Positions 44,158 through 55,200 of a DNA stretch of 64,000 nucleotides are shown here, in pieces; position 1 is the first letter of the stretch, and each line of letters opens with the position of its first letter. Source of the DNA: Shinisaurus crocodilurus. Lineage: Eukaryota; Chordata; Lepidosauria; Squamata; Shinisauridae. A program made the translations under genes and the position numbers. The notes under the pieces were generated by a model. It saw only the letters and a list, made by a program, of their open reading frames with translations. It did no database searches and was not told where the DNA came from. The stretch is taken from the NCBI GenBank assembly GCA_021292165.1, contig CM037876.1, positions 42,208,575 to 42,272,574 of the forward strand, in the 5' to 3' direction.

Positions 44158-44593
44158 CAGTGATGGCAAACCTTTTTGAGCCCGAGTGCCCAAACTGCAA
44201 TACAAAACCAACTTATTTATTTCAAAGTGCCTTAAATTTGGCAGGAAGGAGGAGGGGGCACTAGCTAATCGCGCCCCGCTCTGTCTCAGGGCATGGCTCT
44301 TCACCGGAAGTGCAAAGATTCAGGAGTGCGCACGCGCTGTGCTTCTGAGCTGTCTGTTCAGTTAGAAGGAGGGCTGGGTGCCTGTGCAGTCTGCTTCTGG
44401 GGGTGGAGATGTTGGAGTGTGCCTGCCTGTGGAGGCCAGCGAGGAATGAGTGGAGAGGAGTTACTATGGAAACCCAACGCTGAATGCAGAAGGGGACGGT
44501 CTTTTCGCGATCTGGCGACCAATGGCTTGAGTGCCCACAGAGAGGTCCCTGCGTGCCAGCTGTGGCACGCGTGCCATAGGTTCGCCATCGCTG
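44158..44593 (+). mobile_element. hAT non-autonomous element with perfect 8-bp TSD
   Basis: The ends CAGTGATGGCAAACC and GGTTCGCCATCGCTG are inverted. ATCTAGTG flanks both sides exactly (44150-44157, 44594-44601). It is 436 bp and contains GAGCCCGAGTGCCCAAACTG and GTGGCACGCGTGCCATAGG. It resembles the OposCharlie1-type hAT group as I recall it; that name needs checking. Retained CpG sites (GCGCACGCGC) suggest a fairly young insertion. Confidence 0.92.
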
Positions 44594-44621
44594 ATCTAGT
44601 GATTCTGATATCCAAATACAC

Positions 44622-44760
44622 CTGTTTATTTATTTATTAGTATTTTTATACTACCTTTCTGCCAAAACCACTACAGTGGTGTACAACGATCTAAAACAAT
44701 AAAACTATAAGAAACAGTATCATCATAAAAAATATTTAAATGAAGACCTCACTGTATTTT
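44622..44760 (-). mobile_element. L2-like LINE 3' tail
   Basis: TTTATTTATTTATTAG then ATACTACCTTTCTGCC and GTGGTGTACAACGATC are a minus-strand LINE 3' end with a TAAA tail. Confidence 0.5.
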
Positions 44761-45528
44761 AAATAATGGGCAATGTTGAACACACTGATTTATTTATTTT
44801 TTAAGGCTACACTGTAGTTTTAAACTATCCCTTGTGTTTAGCTGCATGGACATAATGTTTAATCTTACACAGCAACTTTCCCCCCTCAGGTTTGCTTAAT
44901 TCCATCCTCTTACCAGGTGCTTCACCATTGTACGAAACTACAGTGTGGCGTTACTGCTGACTCATAGCAGCAGATGGCATGGCTTCCTATGCTCTTTTCA
45001 GATGACCGGGAAAAATAGAGATTTTAATGCAGTAGCACTAGCCCTGCCAGCAATAGTAAGTGTAATATCCTGACCCCACACAATGAATCAACTGTAGCCT
45101 TGCAGTGGCTGGGGGCAGGGAGGGAGAATACAGCTGCTGCTATGTGGAGGGGGAATTATCTGTTTGGAGGCACAAGCTAGCTAAAGGATGTATGTACCCG
45201 GTACTTCCCATTGGAGAGGAGGTGCATTTCTTTTAAAAAAAAGGGGGGGGGGAAGAAAAATTTAAATAAAGTCATTTTAAAAGAATGAATGAAATGGTGC
45301 AGAGATGGAGGGGCAAGGTGTTTCTCATAACTAAAAATGCCGTGAGCATTAGCCAATATATACACCAGAAATACTTGAGTAACCATTTGTTATGTCCAAG
45401 TCTTCTGGGAGCCTCAAATATCACAAATAGCAAGACCTGAGACTTTCAAAAGCAAACATAGCCTGGAGAGCTTCCGGTTGCTTCTATACTAGCTTTCTTT
45501 GGAATGGGCATAATTTGTTCACTCGGGT
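44761..45528. other. No gene seen
   Basis: Unassigned; a G run lies near 45243-45251. Confidence 0.35.
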
Positions 45529-46420
45529 TTTATTTATTTATTTATTTATTTATTTATTATATTTATCAATCGCCCATCTGGCCGGTCACCCGGCCACCCT
45601 GGGCGATGTACAATTAAAATACAACAAAACAACACAATAAAATATAATAATTAAAACAATATAAAAAATTCTCATTAAAAACCTAACCCACCCCATATTC
45701 CCGCCTGAACAGCTATGTTTTTAATGCACGGCGGAAGCTCATCACGGAGGGGGCATGGCGAAGGTCACTAGGGAGGGAGTTCCATAATGTGGGGGCCGCC
45801 ACAGAGAAGGCCCTCTTCCTAGTCCCCACCAGCCTGGCTGCTCTGGCTGATGGGATAAGGAGAAGGCCGTCCGTGGCAGACCTTGTTGAGCGGCCTACTT
45901 GATGTTGCTGGAGGCGCTCCTTGAGATAAGCTGGGCCGGAGCCGTGTAGGGTTTTAAAGGTCAAAACCAACACCTTGAATTCGGCTCGGCAAGCAACTGG
46001 TAGCCAGTGCAACTCATTAAGCACTGGCGTGATGTGATCACGCCGGCGGCTGCCCTTAATCAGGCGAACCGCCGCGTTCTGTACCAGCTGAAGCTTCCGG
46101 ACTGTCTTCAAGGGTAACCCCACGTAGAGCGCATTACAGTAGTCTAGGCGAGAGGAGACCAAGGCATGAACCACTGATGGGAGCAGGTGATTAGGAAGGT
46201 AGGGGCGCAGCTGCCGTATCAGATGGAGTTGATACAGCGCCGCCCGGCTCACAGCTGCCACCTGAGCCTCCATGGACAGCTGGGAGTCTAGAATGACCCC
46301 CAAGCTGCGGACCTGGTCCTTCAGGGGTAGATGTACCCCATTCAGCACCAGGTCAACATCCCCTAACCTTCCCTTGTCCCCCACCAGAAGTACCTCGGTC
46401 TTGTTTTATGCAGAATCCAG
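45529..46420 (-). mobile_element. L2-like LINE, carboxyl half of ORF2 and 3' end
   Basis: The minus frame 45713-46384 (223 codons, uninterrupted) carries the post-polymerase region: SLGVILDSQLSMEAQV, SSRLDYCNALYVGLPL, LQLVQNAAVRLI, LHWLPVACRAEFKVLVL and WNSLPSDLRHAPS. The 3' untranslated end and a (TTTA)n tail (45531-45557) follow. The catalytic YADD lies upstream and is missing, so it is truncated but young enough to keep its frame. High CpG fits this. Confidence 0.88.
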
Positions 46421-47139
46421 ACAGAAAATGCCGTGCTACTGCAATCCAGTGCTGACATACCACAGCAATCCAGTCGTTTTTTCTGTGTTGTCCTCCCATC
46501 TCTTTTCAAATGTTATCTATCTAACGTAAAAAGCAATTGCAACACCAGCCTGTCCAGTGTGGCTTGGCAAAGTGCTATTGAGGGTTCTCTTGCCAACTGG
46601 CTCCTTAGTTAGTAGTTTTCTCCTTACCTTTTTATTTTAAAGCAGTTCTGTTTTTCAACTTCTGGCCCTTTTGTTAGTTTCTTCCTGTTCACTTGAATGA
46701 CCATGGCATTCCTATATTGGTCCTTAATTAATCAGTTCCCGTTCCCTTCAGGAGAATAATTACCAGTTCCATTTTTGCAGACAGAACAATTGCTAATTGT
46801 TTTATTTCATTGTTTAATTTTGCAGTTGCTCAAATAATGGATCCATCATAAACCTTACCCCACTTTGTATACAGCACTCCAAACTGCAATCAAAGGGCAA
46901 ACTTGGGGGGAATCCCCTATAATAGCTAACAACTGAGCATTTATTGTACAACAGAAAAACCACCTGGAAAGACCTGAGAGTGCAAAACAGAGCATGCATT
47001 TTTGTTTGTTACAAGGGCAGGAGGCTATGCAAGGGAAATCTTTAAAATAAAGCTTTGGCCAAGAATAGTTTTGGTGGGACAGGAAGGAGGGCTCATATAA
47101 TACATGAACCACCACCATTGCATCTTCTCAGTGCTGTCC
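46421..47139. other. No gene seen between two LINEs
   Basis: AT-rich unassigned spacer between oppositely oriented L2-like LINEs. Confidence 0.35.
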
Positions 47140-48695
47140 AGTGGCACTTTTCCGAGTGGTCTGTGGCCTTTTACACTCTGGGCCAGCGAGAGAAATGGTA
47201 GAACCCTCAGTTGCACGCTGTGACGAGTTTGCATGGCACTTTGAAGATAAAGTCTCTCAAATTCGTCATGAATTAGACACCACAATTAGCGCAGCTCCAT
47301 TAGTAGAGGTGTCCAGAGCACCGTCTGGTCCGGTTTTATTGGATGAATTTCAGTTATTGAGGCCCGAGGATGTGGACAAGGTGCTTGGCCAAGTCCGGTC
47401 GACCACCTGTGTGCTTGACCCTTGCCTGTCATGGCTTATTACATAAAATAAGGAGGGGATAGCCAGCTGGGTCCAGGAGGTACTACTTGGGCGGCCGATT
47501 CCAGAAGGTAGTGCTGGGGGATTACTGCTCTGCCCCTTGGCAGTTATGCCATTGGGTGCCACAGGGCTTTATTTTATCCCCCATGCTGTTTAATATCTAC
47601 ATGAAACCACTGGGAGAGGTTATCCGGAGGTGTGGGCTGAGGTGTCATCAATATGCAGATGACACCCAGCTCTATCTCTCCTTTTCATCTAATCCAGGTG
47701 AGGCAGTGGCTGTTCTGAATCAGTGCCTGGGCACGGTAATGGACTGGATGAGGGCTAATAAACTGAGACTCAATCCAGATAAGACGGAGGTACTGTTAGT
47801 GGGTGGTTTATCTGCCCGGCTAAGTGATATTCAACCAGTTCTGGATGGGGTTGCACTCCCCCTGAAGGATCAGGTTCATAGTTTTGGGGTGCTCTTGGAT
47901 CCACAACTGTCACTCGAGGCACAGGTGAACTTGGTGGCACAGAGCCCCTTTTATCAGCTTAGGCTGATATACCAACTACGTCCTTATCTGGACAGAGATA
48001 GCCTAGCTACAGTTATCTATGCTCTGGTAATCTCTCGTTTGGATTACTACAATGCGCTATATGTGGGGCTGCCTTTGAAAATGGTCTGGAAACTTCAGCT
48101 GGTCCAAAATAGGGCAGCGAGATTATTAACGGGGACTGGCCAACGTGAACATATTATGCCAGTGCTTTCTCATCTGCAGTGGCTGCCAGTCTGTTTCCGG
48201 GCCCAATTCAAAGTGCTGGTGCTAACATTCAAAGCCCTAAACGGCTTGGGGCCAGGGTATCTGAAGGATCGTCTCCTCCAATATGTACCTGCCTGGACAC
48301 TATGATCTTCATCAGTGGTCCTTCTCCGAGAGCCCCTGCCAAAGGAAGTGAGGCAGGTGGCTACCAGGAGGAGGGCCTTTTCTGCTGTGGCACCCCAGTT
48401 GTGGAATGAGCTCCCCAAAGAGGCTCGCCTGGTGCCCACATTGTACTCTTTCCAGCACCAGGTGAAGACCTTTTTATTCTCCCAGGCATTTTAATCATCT
48501 TAATCATCTTAATCATTTTTATCTGGTAGTTTTTAACTCTGTTGCTGTAATTGGAACTGCTGCTAGCCTTTCTGTTTGTTTTAATCTGTGGTTTTAAATT
48601 TTATAGTTGTATTATATGGTTTTAACTGTTGTAAACCGCCCAGAGAGCTTCGGCTATTGGGTGGTATAAAAATGTATTAAATAAATAAATAAATA
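47140..48695 (+). mobile_element. L2-like LINE with reverse transcriptase, internally deleted
   Basis: The first frame (47141-47446) holds CDEFAWHFEDKVSQIRHEL and LDPCLSWL, the region before the polymerase. The second (47487-48305, 272 codons) has WVPQGFILSPMLFNIY, the catalytic HQYADDTQ (YADD at residues 56-59), LRLNPDKTEVLLVG and the SRLDYYNALYVGLPL end region. Polymerase motifs expected between the two frames are missing, which indicates an internal deletion. The 3' end AAACCGCCCAGAGAGCTTCG and a (TAAA)n tail finish it at about 48695. Carboxyl codons after 48305 continue in another frame, so it cannot be active. Confidence 0.9.
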
Positions 48696-48985
48696 ATACA
48701 TATATGCACATTTAAAATCATCAAAGTAATTGGCGAAAGGGCTTAACAAAACTCTATAAAGACAGCAAGATTAACAGACCAGCTGTGGACTAGCACTTGG
48801 ATTTAACCAGGTCTGTCTCCATGACTTCAATGGGATTTTGGCTGGTGGTCTGTGACTGACATATCCCAAATGTGTTTTGAAGAGATGCAATGTAATTACA
48901 TTCCAGTTCAATTACCTAGATAACATTCCCGCTATAAGGTGATATTGTAATAAACTCAGCAAGGGGGGGGGGGGTTGCTGCTCTT

Positions 48986-49201
48986 GCCGAGTGGCTCGCT
49001 CACCACTTCCCTGTACTCATGGCGGGATCGGTCTCCCGGGTTCGGATGACACAGCAACCCATTGTGGGTATAGCAACCCCTACTGCAAGCCATGGGTTGT
49101 CAGGGTGGCTTGTTGCCCACAAACAAGGCACCCTGCAAGAAGTGGTTCTGGTTCAGATGACACACTCACCATGGTGTTGCCGTGTCATGTGAACCCAGTC
49201 A
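48986..49201 (+). mobile_element. Fold-back DNA element, 3' part
   Basis: TTGCTGCTCTTGCCGAGTGG, CTCGCTCACCACTTCCCTG, CCCGGGTTCGGATGACAC and CCGTGTCATGTGAACCCAG match 15020-15253 closely. The left two thirds are missing. Confidence 0.6.
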
Positions 49202-50503
49202 ATGTTTCTTAGTGAGTTGCTGTAGAAAAAAAGTGGTCCACATTTCCAAGGCAGTAATCAAAAATGCTTCTCTGAGGGTCCTTGCTGATCAAATTCAACA
49301 CAGGGATGGTATATTTGAGTTCCTTGTTAACCTTAAATGTTACCATGCAACACAAGAAAGGAAGTGACCTCTAAATTATATAGGGCTTCAGGGCTTCCTA
49401 GGTCAATGCAGCAACCTGGAGCACTAGTGTAACAAGCTTCCAGCAACCCACCCCAGTAGGCAAGACACTGAATAATGGGTGATTCAGATGGAGGTACAGG
49501 TGATGTGCCAATTTCATGACAGGCCAAGAAAAAAGGGGGCCAATTTTGTGATGTCTAAAAAATGTCCTCTTTCTTCAATAATGAACCTTGGTGATTTTCT
49601 CTAGAAAAATGTAGAGCAACCCTATCCAGCATTGATTATATAGCTGTGTGATTATCAGGAGGACATGTTTCCAGCTATCAAAACATGTCTAGATCAGCTT
49701 GGTTTTTAGAGAAAGAAGTTGATTTCCTAATCTCCAAATGCATTGCTGCATGATAGCTGGACACCAGCTGTTTGCTATCCCTGAGTAGGCAATCCACTTT
49801 TTTCTTTCTTTCTAGAAGCAACTCACTAAGAGACATCAAGTATGGAGTGTGATGTCTTATTGAGTAACAATAGCTACAAAAACCAAACATAACCTCGTTG
49901 CTATAAAGATAGCATTGAAATACATCAAGTGTCCTTTTAGCCTGAGCACAGAGGAGAGAGCTCACACAAGCACTATGTAATGTGGAAAATTAGGACAGGC
50001 ATTTCAGTAGTCTGTATGGACAGGACCATGCTAATAATTTGAAAAAGAACGAGAGACAATGGAGTCCTCTGATTCCCCCCCCCCACACACACACACACAC
50101 ACAGTATGAAGTAAAGACCTGCAAAATTATTTTTTCAGTAGACAGCTCTGCAGAATTTTAAGTGCAATCTTTGTACAGGCACTAACTTTAGCCATTAGAC
50201 AGTATAAAGGCATGGTTTTATCTTTCAGTAAAGGATTAGTCCATTCCAATCCCATCAAATATAGTCTTTGCCACCCAAATATTTAATTGAACTTATTTTT
50301 AAATGTCTTTCTCCTAGTTCTAACATGGAGATTAGCATTCTCAAAGGTGATGATGGGACGAGCTGTACAAGTATGAAGAAGCGTTCTATCAAGTATTTCA
50401 ATACGCTGTGGAAGAGATGCACATGCTTTTGTGGTGCGTGCGGCAGAATCCTTTCTGTTCTCTTCTTTCGCCAGGAAGATATGAGTGGCTGGAGTGTTTG
50501 CTT
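49202..50503. other. MYOZ2 upstream region; no gene seen
   Basis: No coding motif. (CA)n at 50083-50102. CATTCC, the core of the muscle M-CAT/TEAD site, is at 50242-50247, and E-box-like CACATG occurs near 50431. These short words are common by chance. The open frame 50268-50513 has no recognisable domain. Confidence 0.4.
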
Positions 50504-50513
50504 CTATAAATAA
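50504..50513 (+). promoter_or_regulatory. MEF2 / TATA-like box, candidate MYOZ2 promoter
   Basis: CTATAAATAA fits the MEF2 consensus YTAWWWWTAR and also a TATA box. It lies about 190 bp upstream of a strong splice donor (AAG|GTAAGC at 50704). A MEF2-type box is plausible for a muscle gene. This is inference from motif and spacing. Confidence 0.4.
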
Positions 50514-50534
50514 CTACTTTATGTCAGCCAGATG

Positions 50535-50703
50535 CCAATCTTTTTGAAGAGGGTCGGTCCCCAGTTTGTCTCGGTACTAGGCATCATGCAGACCCAAGAA
50601 CAAGCATAGAAACCACCCAGGACCGGATAGGTCATCCCCATTCATAACAAACTCCATAAACTTCATCCAAAGCATCAGGATCACTGTTCTCCAGAACAAT
50701 AAG
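50535..50703 (+). other. Candidate MYOZ2 non-coding exon 1
   Basis: If transcription starts about 25-30 bp after the TATA-like box, a non-coding exon would end at AAG|GTAAGC (50703|50704). Intron 1 would be 583 bp, ending at CTCCAG (51286). The exon has one short upstream frame (ATGCAGACCCAAGAAC, then stop). A 36-bp tandem duplication lies in the proposed intron (50973-51041). The start site is a guess. Confidence 0.35.
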
Positions 50704-50972
50704 GTAAGCGTATTGTTTCCTGAAATAACCTGACATCGATTGTCCTATGAGAGTGCAACTTTTAAATCTGCAACAATAAATGGGTAACTTACTATAGGGA
50801 ATTATCGTAGAAGTTCAGGATAGTTCTCTGTTTATCTAGCTGATTAATAGATGTCAGTTCAAAACTTGAGGTCTTCGTTGAGCATTTAGCAGCCTTTTAA
50901 AGGAATTTGCAAGAGATGCTGTATTTTAAAGATTCCAGTTAACATAGTCAGGTAGCTCAAGGAGTCTTGCCC

Positions 50973-51041
50973 AGAATATAGCAAGATGAGCATGTATATA
51001 AGGATGTGAGAATATAGCAAGATGAGCATGTATATAAGGAT
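50973..51041 (+). repeat. 36-bp tandem duplication
   Basis: AGAATATAGCAAGATGAGCA continuing through GTATATAAGGAT occurs twice with a 36-bp period and no mismatch over 33 bp, implying a recent duplication. Confidence 0.9.
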
Positions 51042-51312
51042 ATTTGTCTCACCTTGTCACATTGTTAGTCTAATGTAATCAAGGAACTGTCAGTCCATAC
51101 GCAGTGTTAGTAGAACATGTTTCCTATCATCTGTGTGCAAGAAATGTTTGCCGGTATCTGAAGTTAAAATTACAGCATTTGCAAATAAGAATAAAATTCA
51201 ACTCCTGGACCAATGATTCGATTAAAATGCAAACTGCCAGGTGGTTCTCGAGTAAATTGAATGTGACTTTCCCTTCCCCCCTCCAGTAAGGAAATAATAT
51301 CAGACAACTACA

Positions 51313-51388
51313 ATGCTATCACATTCTGACATGGTCAAAGAGAGGAAGCAGCAAGCATCCGCCATCATGAAGGAAATCCAGAGAAATG
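51313..51388 (+). CDS. MYOZ2: MYOZ2 (myozenin-2/calsarcin-1), first coding exon
   Basis: MYOZ2 is a sarcomeric Z-disc protein of heart and slow muscle. It tethers calcineurin to alpha-actinin and binds filamin C and telethonin. The ATG at 51313 opens MLSHSDMVKERKQQ and continues ASAIMKEIQRN. I recognise this as the myozenin-2 N-terminus (MLSH start and KQQA.AIMKE are conserved). The acceptor CCCTCCAG ends at 51286, leaving 26 bp of 5' UTR in the exon. The exon ends in phase 1 at 51388, followed by a GTATAG donor. The spare G joins AA at 61837 to make a Glu codon, so the frame carries through. The exon is too short for ordinary ORF searches. Other myozenins share less of this start. Confidence 0.93.
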
Positions 51389-52050
51389 GTATAGAGTTAA
51401 ATCCCTGTTACGACTGCATGTCTAGTGTCACTCTCTAACCTTTCTTTTTAATCTTACAGCATTAACTCTCTTACAGCTTTGCCTCTGGGTGTGCTGCCAT
51501 AAATAATCTCATGGGGCTATCATGCTGCCTATGGTAACTAATCCTTTTGTAGTTGCCTCTTTTCATTTGAAAGCTATTTTCAGATGAACAACTGTTGTGG
51601 AGGAATGAAGTAATATAACAGCTGATGTACATTCTGCCTGGGATTGACTTTTGGAATATTATTTGGGGAGGGGGGGCTAATATGTCTGGATGCCATATTA
51701 CAGAACTGTTCATATAGAGAAGATGTATATCTCTTCGATTTTAGAACGGTCTTTCAAAATACAATCAATCAAGGATATTTGCAATATAAACTGTGTTTCA
51801 ATCTCCGCCTCCGCCCACTCAAAGCTGTAGTCTTATCCAACCATTCAAGGCACAATTCCCAACTAATCCCCGTTAAGAAACATTTCGCAATAGATTTTCT
51901 TGTTCCTTTTTTGCCATCTTTGGGACAGAATTCTGAAATGCATTATTTGGCTGATCAACATTTCCACAAGAGGCCACCTAAAATATGACTTGCTATAAAT
52001 ATAACAAAATCAATGGCCTTTTGTGTGTGTGCAAACAACCACATAATCTT

Positions 52051-52388
52051 AGGGAGACTACAAGGCCTACTTTACAGAGGACATTCCTTTGTTTGAAGGT
52101 CTGTCAGAGGACCATCCTCTGTTTAAAGGGGTCCTCTATCTGAAGGGCTGTCCAAGTCTGGCTTAGAGATAAAGAACCATAAGAAATGTTAAGAAGGGAG
52201 AGCAAAGGCCTTGCAATTGCCCATCAACATTTAGCACCTGGCCAGAAGATGGAGCAGGCACACAGGTCACCTGGACACAGTCTTCCCCACTATGGTGAGA
52301 TGTTCTGTATTCTATTTAAATTATAGTAATTATTTCTAAATTCGCACCTATACCTATAAATTACCATATGCAATTTTTGTGTAACCCT
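52051..52388 (-). mobile_element. Non-autonomous DNA element, AGGGTG family
   Basis: It is the reversed relative of 33041-33427: on the minus strand AGGGTTACACAAAAATTGCA, then GGTGACCTGTGTGCCTGC, TTGATGGGCAATTGCAAGG and CTTATGGTTCTTTATC. GGACAGCCCTTC and GAGGACC words follow. It is non-coding. Confidence 0.6.
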
Positions 52389-52486
52389 GTGACCTGGTTT
52401 GCATGTCACGGTGGCAATTCCTGGGTTGTTTAATCCAGGAATTTCTGGAGACAAGCGTAGCATGCGAGCTGTGCACTCACCATTTC

Positions 52487-53489
52487 CAGGGATGGGGACT
52501 CGGACTCGAGGACTCGACTCGTGAGTCGGACTGAGTCCCCCCTCTGACTCGACTCGGACTCGAGTCCCAATATTTTTAATGAGACTCGAGACTCGACTCG
52601 GGACTCGAGACCAAGGACTCTTCAACATCCCTGGGCTGTGCCAGAAGGAGTGGAGAGGAGCGTGATTGCCGGCGAAGAGCGCATGGAAGCAAGATGTGCC
52701 GCTGCTCGGCCACTATGGACGGCTACCAGTAGCGCAGCCCCAACAGTGTGTCAAGATTTATTTTTATTGATGTGTTGCGTACTTGGGAGAGGCAGAAGAA
52801 GGACCTGAGATTACTCTGTGTGGCTGCTCTGAGTGTGTTTCTGGTTCCAGCAAGTTCATCACCAGTGGAGCGGGTGTTCAGTGAAGGTGGAATTGTGATG
52901 AGATCTCACCGTTCCAGAATGGGGGCCAAACATTTAGAAAAAATCATGTTCCTCAAATGCAACATGGATAAGTTTTAGGAAGTACAGCAAGTTTATTTTT
53001 TAAAATCATTTTTCTAAAATGCAACCTTTCAGACATTTTGGGTTTGGCTGCCTCTGCCTGCCTGTCTGGGGTTCCCAGCCTCCTCTGCCTGCCTGGTCTC
53101 TTCTTGACCAGTTCAACAGTTAAATTGTCCAAGACAAAGGCCTCTGCCTGCCTGCTTTGGGGTTCCCTGCCTCCTCTGCCTGCCTGGTTATTTTGGGTTT
53201 TTCTGCCTGGTCTGTTCTTGCCAAAATCAGTTGCAGAGTTTTGAAATAAAAAGGCACACTTGTGCCTAGAATTTATTTAAGCCACACATCTGAAGTAGCC
53301 TTATTTTGTTGGGGAAAAACCCCATTGATTTTAATAGGGACTCGTGGAGTCAGCTTTGGGAGTGACTCGGGACTCGGGACTCGGGAGTCACCGTTTTGGA
53401 CCAAGGACTCGGACTCGGACTCAAGACTCAGGTCCAAAGACTCGTGACTCGACTCGTGACTTGAGACCAAGGACTCTTCAACATCCCTG
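52487..53489 (+). mobile_element. hAT element with CTCG subterminal repeats and 8-bp TSD
   Basis: ACCATTTC flanks both sides exactly (52479-52486, 53490-53497). The ends are CAGGGATGGGGACTCGG and (minus strand) CAGGGATGTTGAAGAGTCC. By my count ACTCG occurs 11 times near the left end and 9 near the right, resembling subterminal transposase-binding repeats of hAT elements. The left 147 bp (52487-52633) looks like a complete mini-element with both ends. The middle holds the transposase remnant at 52748. Confidence 0.9.
52748..52978 (+). pseudogene. hAT transposase C-terminal (hATC dimerisation) remnant
   Basis: This 76-codon frame carries RLLCVAALSVFLVPASSS, PVERVFSEGGIVM and AKHLEKIMFLKCN. These match the hATC dimerisation domain, which ends hAT transposases (consensus P.SS..ER.FS..G and N..LF.K.N). 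The BED zinc finger and the RNase H-like catalytic core are absent, so it cannot transpose by itself. It lies between the CTCG-rich ends and on the same strand as MYOZ2. Domestication is not suggested, because it has no splice context and only the tail remains. Confidence 0.85.
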
Positions 53490-53826
53490 ACCATTTCTGC
53501 TTTTAATTAACAACCTAGAGTGCCCCGTTCCTGGTTTGTTTCATGACGTGCGAACCCGGAAACTCTGGGTTGTTTATGGGTTAAACAACCCAGAGTTAAC
53601 CTATGGACTGTTGTTGCATTAAGTCTAGGTTGTTCAAATATATAAACAACCCAGAGTTTCTGGGTCCACACGTCACAAAATTAAATTAATTGTTAATTAA
53701 AAGCAGAAATGTGGCTTGCATGCTCCACTTGTCCTCACAATTCCCTGGGTTAAACAACCCAGGACTTGCTGCTGTGATTTGCAAATCAGGACATTGTCTT
53801 CTTTTGCCCTGTTTTTTGGCAATGCA

Positions 53827-53831
<5 letters not shown>

Positions 53832-53871
<40 letters not shown>

Positions 53872-53880
53872 TCTCTCTCT
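53832..53880 (+). repeat. (CT)n microsatellite
   Basis: About 24 CT units with one CCCT interruption. Confidence 0.95.
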
Positions 53881-54955
53881 TCTTTGCAATGTGTAACTGG
53901 CCACTCTATGTACCCTTCATCTAAAGACAAGGCTACTGAAGGGGAATTATAGGGCTCAGAGCAAATACGTCAGGCCTTCCCTCTCCTAAATGCTGAAAAG
54001 CAGCACTAACATCAGAAACACCCAAACATTCTCCAGTGTATATTCATACACATTCAGGCACAAGCACATAGAGACTGTCCCACTTATTAGTGGCTAGGAA
54101 GAGCTTTCCTCCTTCCTTCTAGCATGCTCAGTTATCAGCCTTTAATTGGTTTAATTTGTTCTTTACAAACAACAAACAAAACCCGAACACACCAGTGATA
54201 GTAAAACTGAACATCTTCTGAAAATCAGGACATGTTGTGGCTTTCCTTAAAGAACAGTGATAATTTTAGGTTGGCGAGGGTGCTTAGAATGCTCTCCTTG
54301 AGATCCCGGGCTCCTCTCACTGAACCGCAGTTGCCAGTTTTCCCTAGTGACAATAGCTGTTAAACAGGTCTAAGAGATAAGGTAGATGGAATGTGGAAGT
54401 CTGGAAGATCTGTGATCAGATCTCTTGACCCAAACTGGAATTGTAAAATAGTCCTGAGAATGTGAATTCCACTTTTCCAGATATCATGAATCTGTAAAAT
54501 TTCAATCCAAACATTCCCTTTTTTTTACAAACAGAATGCAGATGGATACATACTTCATAGACATCTCCATTACATCATTATTTGCAAATGTAATACTTCC
54601 CTCACATTAGGGTTGCCACATTTAATCTGGCAAATTATGTCCAGTCAGCCATTTGACACATCAGAGGGTCAAAGCAATTAGGGCATTGAGAAGTCTATGG
54701 TGACCACAATACAGTCATGTGCATCTAGTCACGTCAAGTTAATTATTTTAATTATTAAATACTGAGTTGGAAAATAGGTCACTAGTGCCCAAGGGCCATT
54801 AGAGCTCCTTATTATCCCATACAGAAAATTCAGTTTTTAGAATGGGTATGACAACGAAACACATATTTTTTCAGAGGAAATTACCCTTATTAGTTCTGTC
54901 TTTGTTAAAAGTGGTGTTGCTCTTTGCTGTGTCAAGTTTTATCAAACACATAGAG

Positions 54956-55062
54956 CTGGATCCAAAGGTTCCCTTCCTCCAATAGAAGGAGTCTTCTCCT
55001 AATGGAAGGAGCTCTTCTATCAGAGACTCCTTCCATCGGAGGAAGGAACCCTCTGGATCCAA
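54956..55062. mobile_element. Palindromic MITE (TTGGATCCA ends)
   Basis: The arms CTGGATCCAAAGGTTCCC and (minus strand) TTGGATCCAGAGGGTTCC continue as CTTCCTCC and GAAGGAGTC on both sides. The element is about 107 bp and nearly all stem. Confidence 0.7.
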
Positions 55063-55097
55063 CCCATAATACTGAAATTAAAGGCAGAACAGGTTTG

Positions 55098-55200
55098 TTT
55101 GTATATTCATTCATTCAGTGTATGACTCGATCTATAGCCAAAGCTCTCAGGGTGACATACATAATAAAACCAAATACAACAAAACCAATGATAAAACACA
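55098..55200 (-). mobile_element. L2-like LINE 3' tail
   Basis: TATAGCCAAAGCTCTCAGGG is the complement of the tail seen at 48630 (GAGAGCTTCGGCTATTGGG), followed by ATAATAAAACCAAATACAAC. It is a minus-strand remnant. Confidence 0.65.

Larger units (their letters stand above)
52389..53790. mobile_element. Palindromic DNA element carrying a nested hAT
   Basis: The left arm (52389-52486, continued at 53498-53510) and right arm (about 53690-53790) are inverted: CTGGGTTGTTTAATCC versus CTGGGTTAAACAACCC, and CATTTCTGCTTTTAATTAAC versus GTTAATTAAAAGCAGAAATG. The join across the hAT insertion restores the arm, showing the hAT came second. The middle (53530-53680) holds the usual AACCCAGAGTT palindromes. 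Confidence 0.7.

Noticed and set aside
50268..50513. 81-codon Cys-containing open frame upstream of MYOZ2
   Set aside because: The cysteines do not form a recognisable finger, and the frame overlaps the proposed promoter box.
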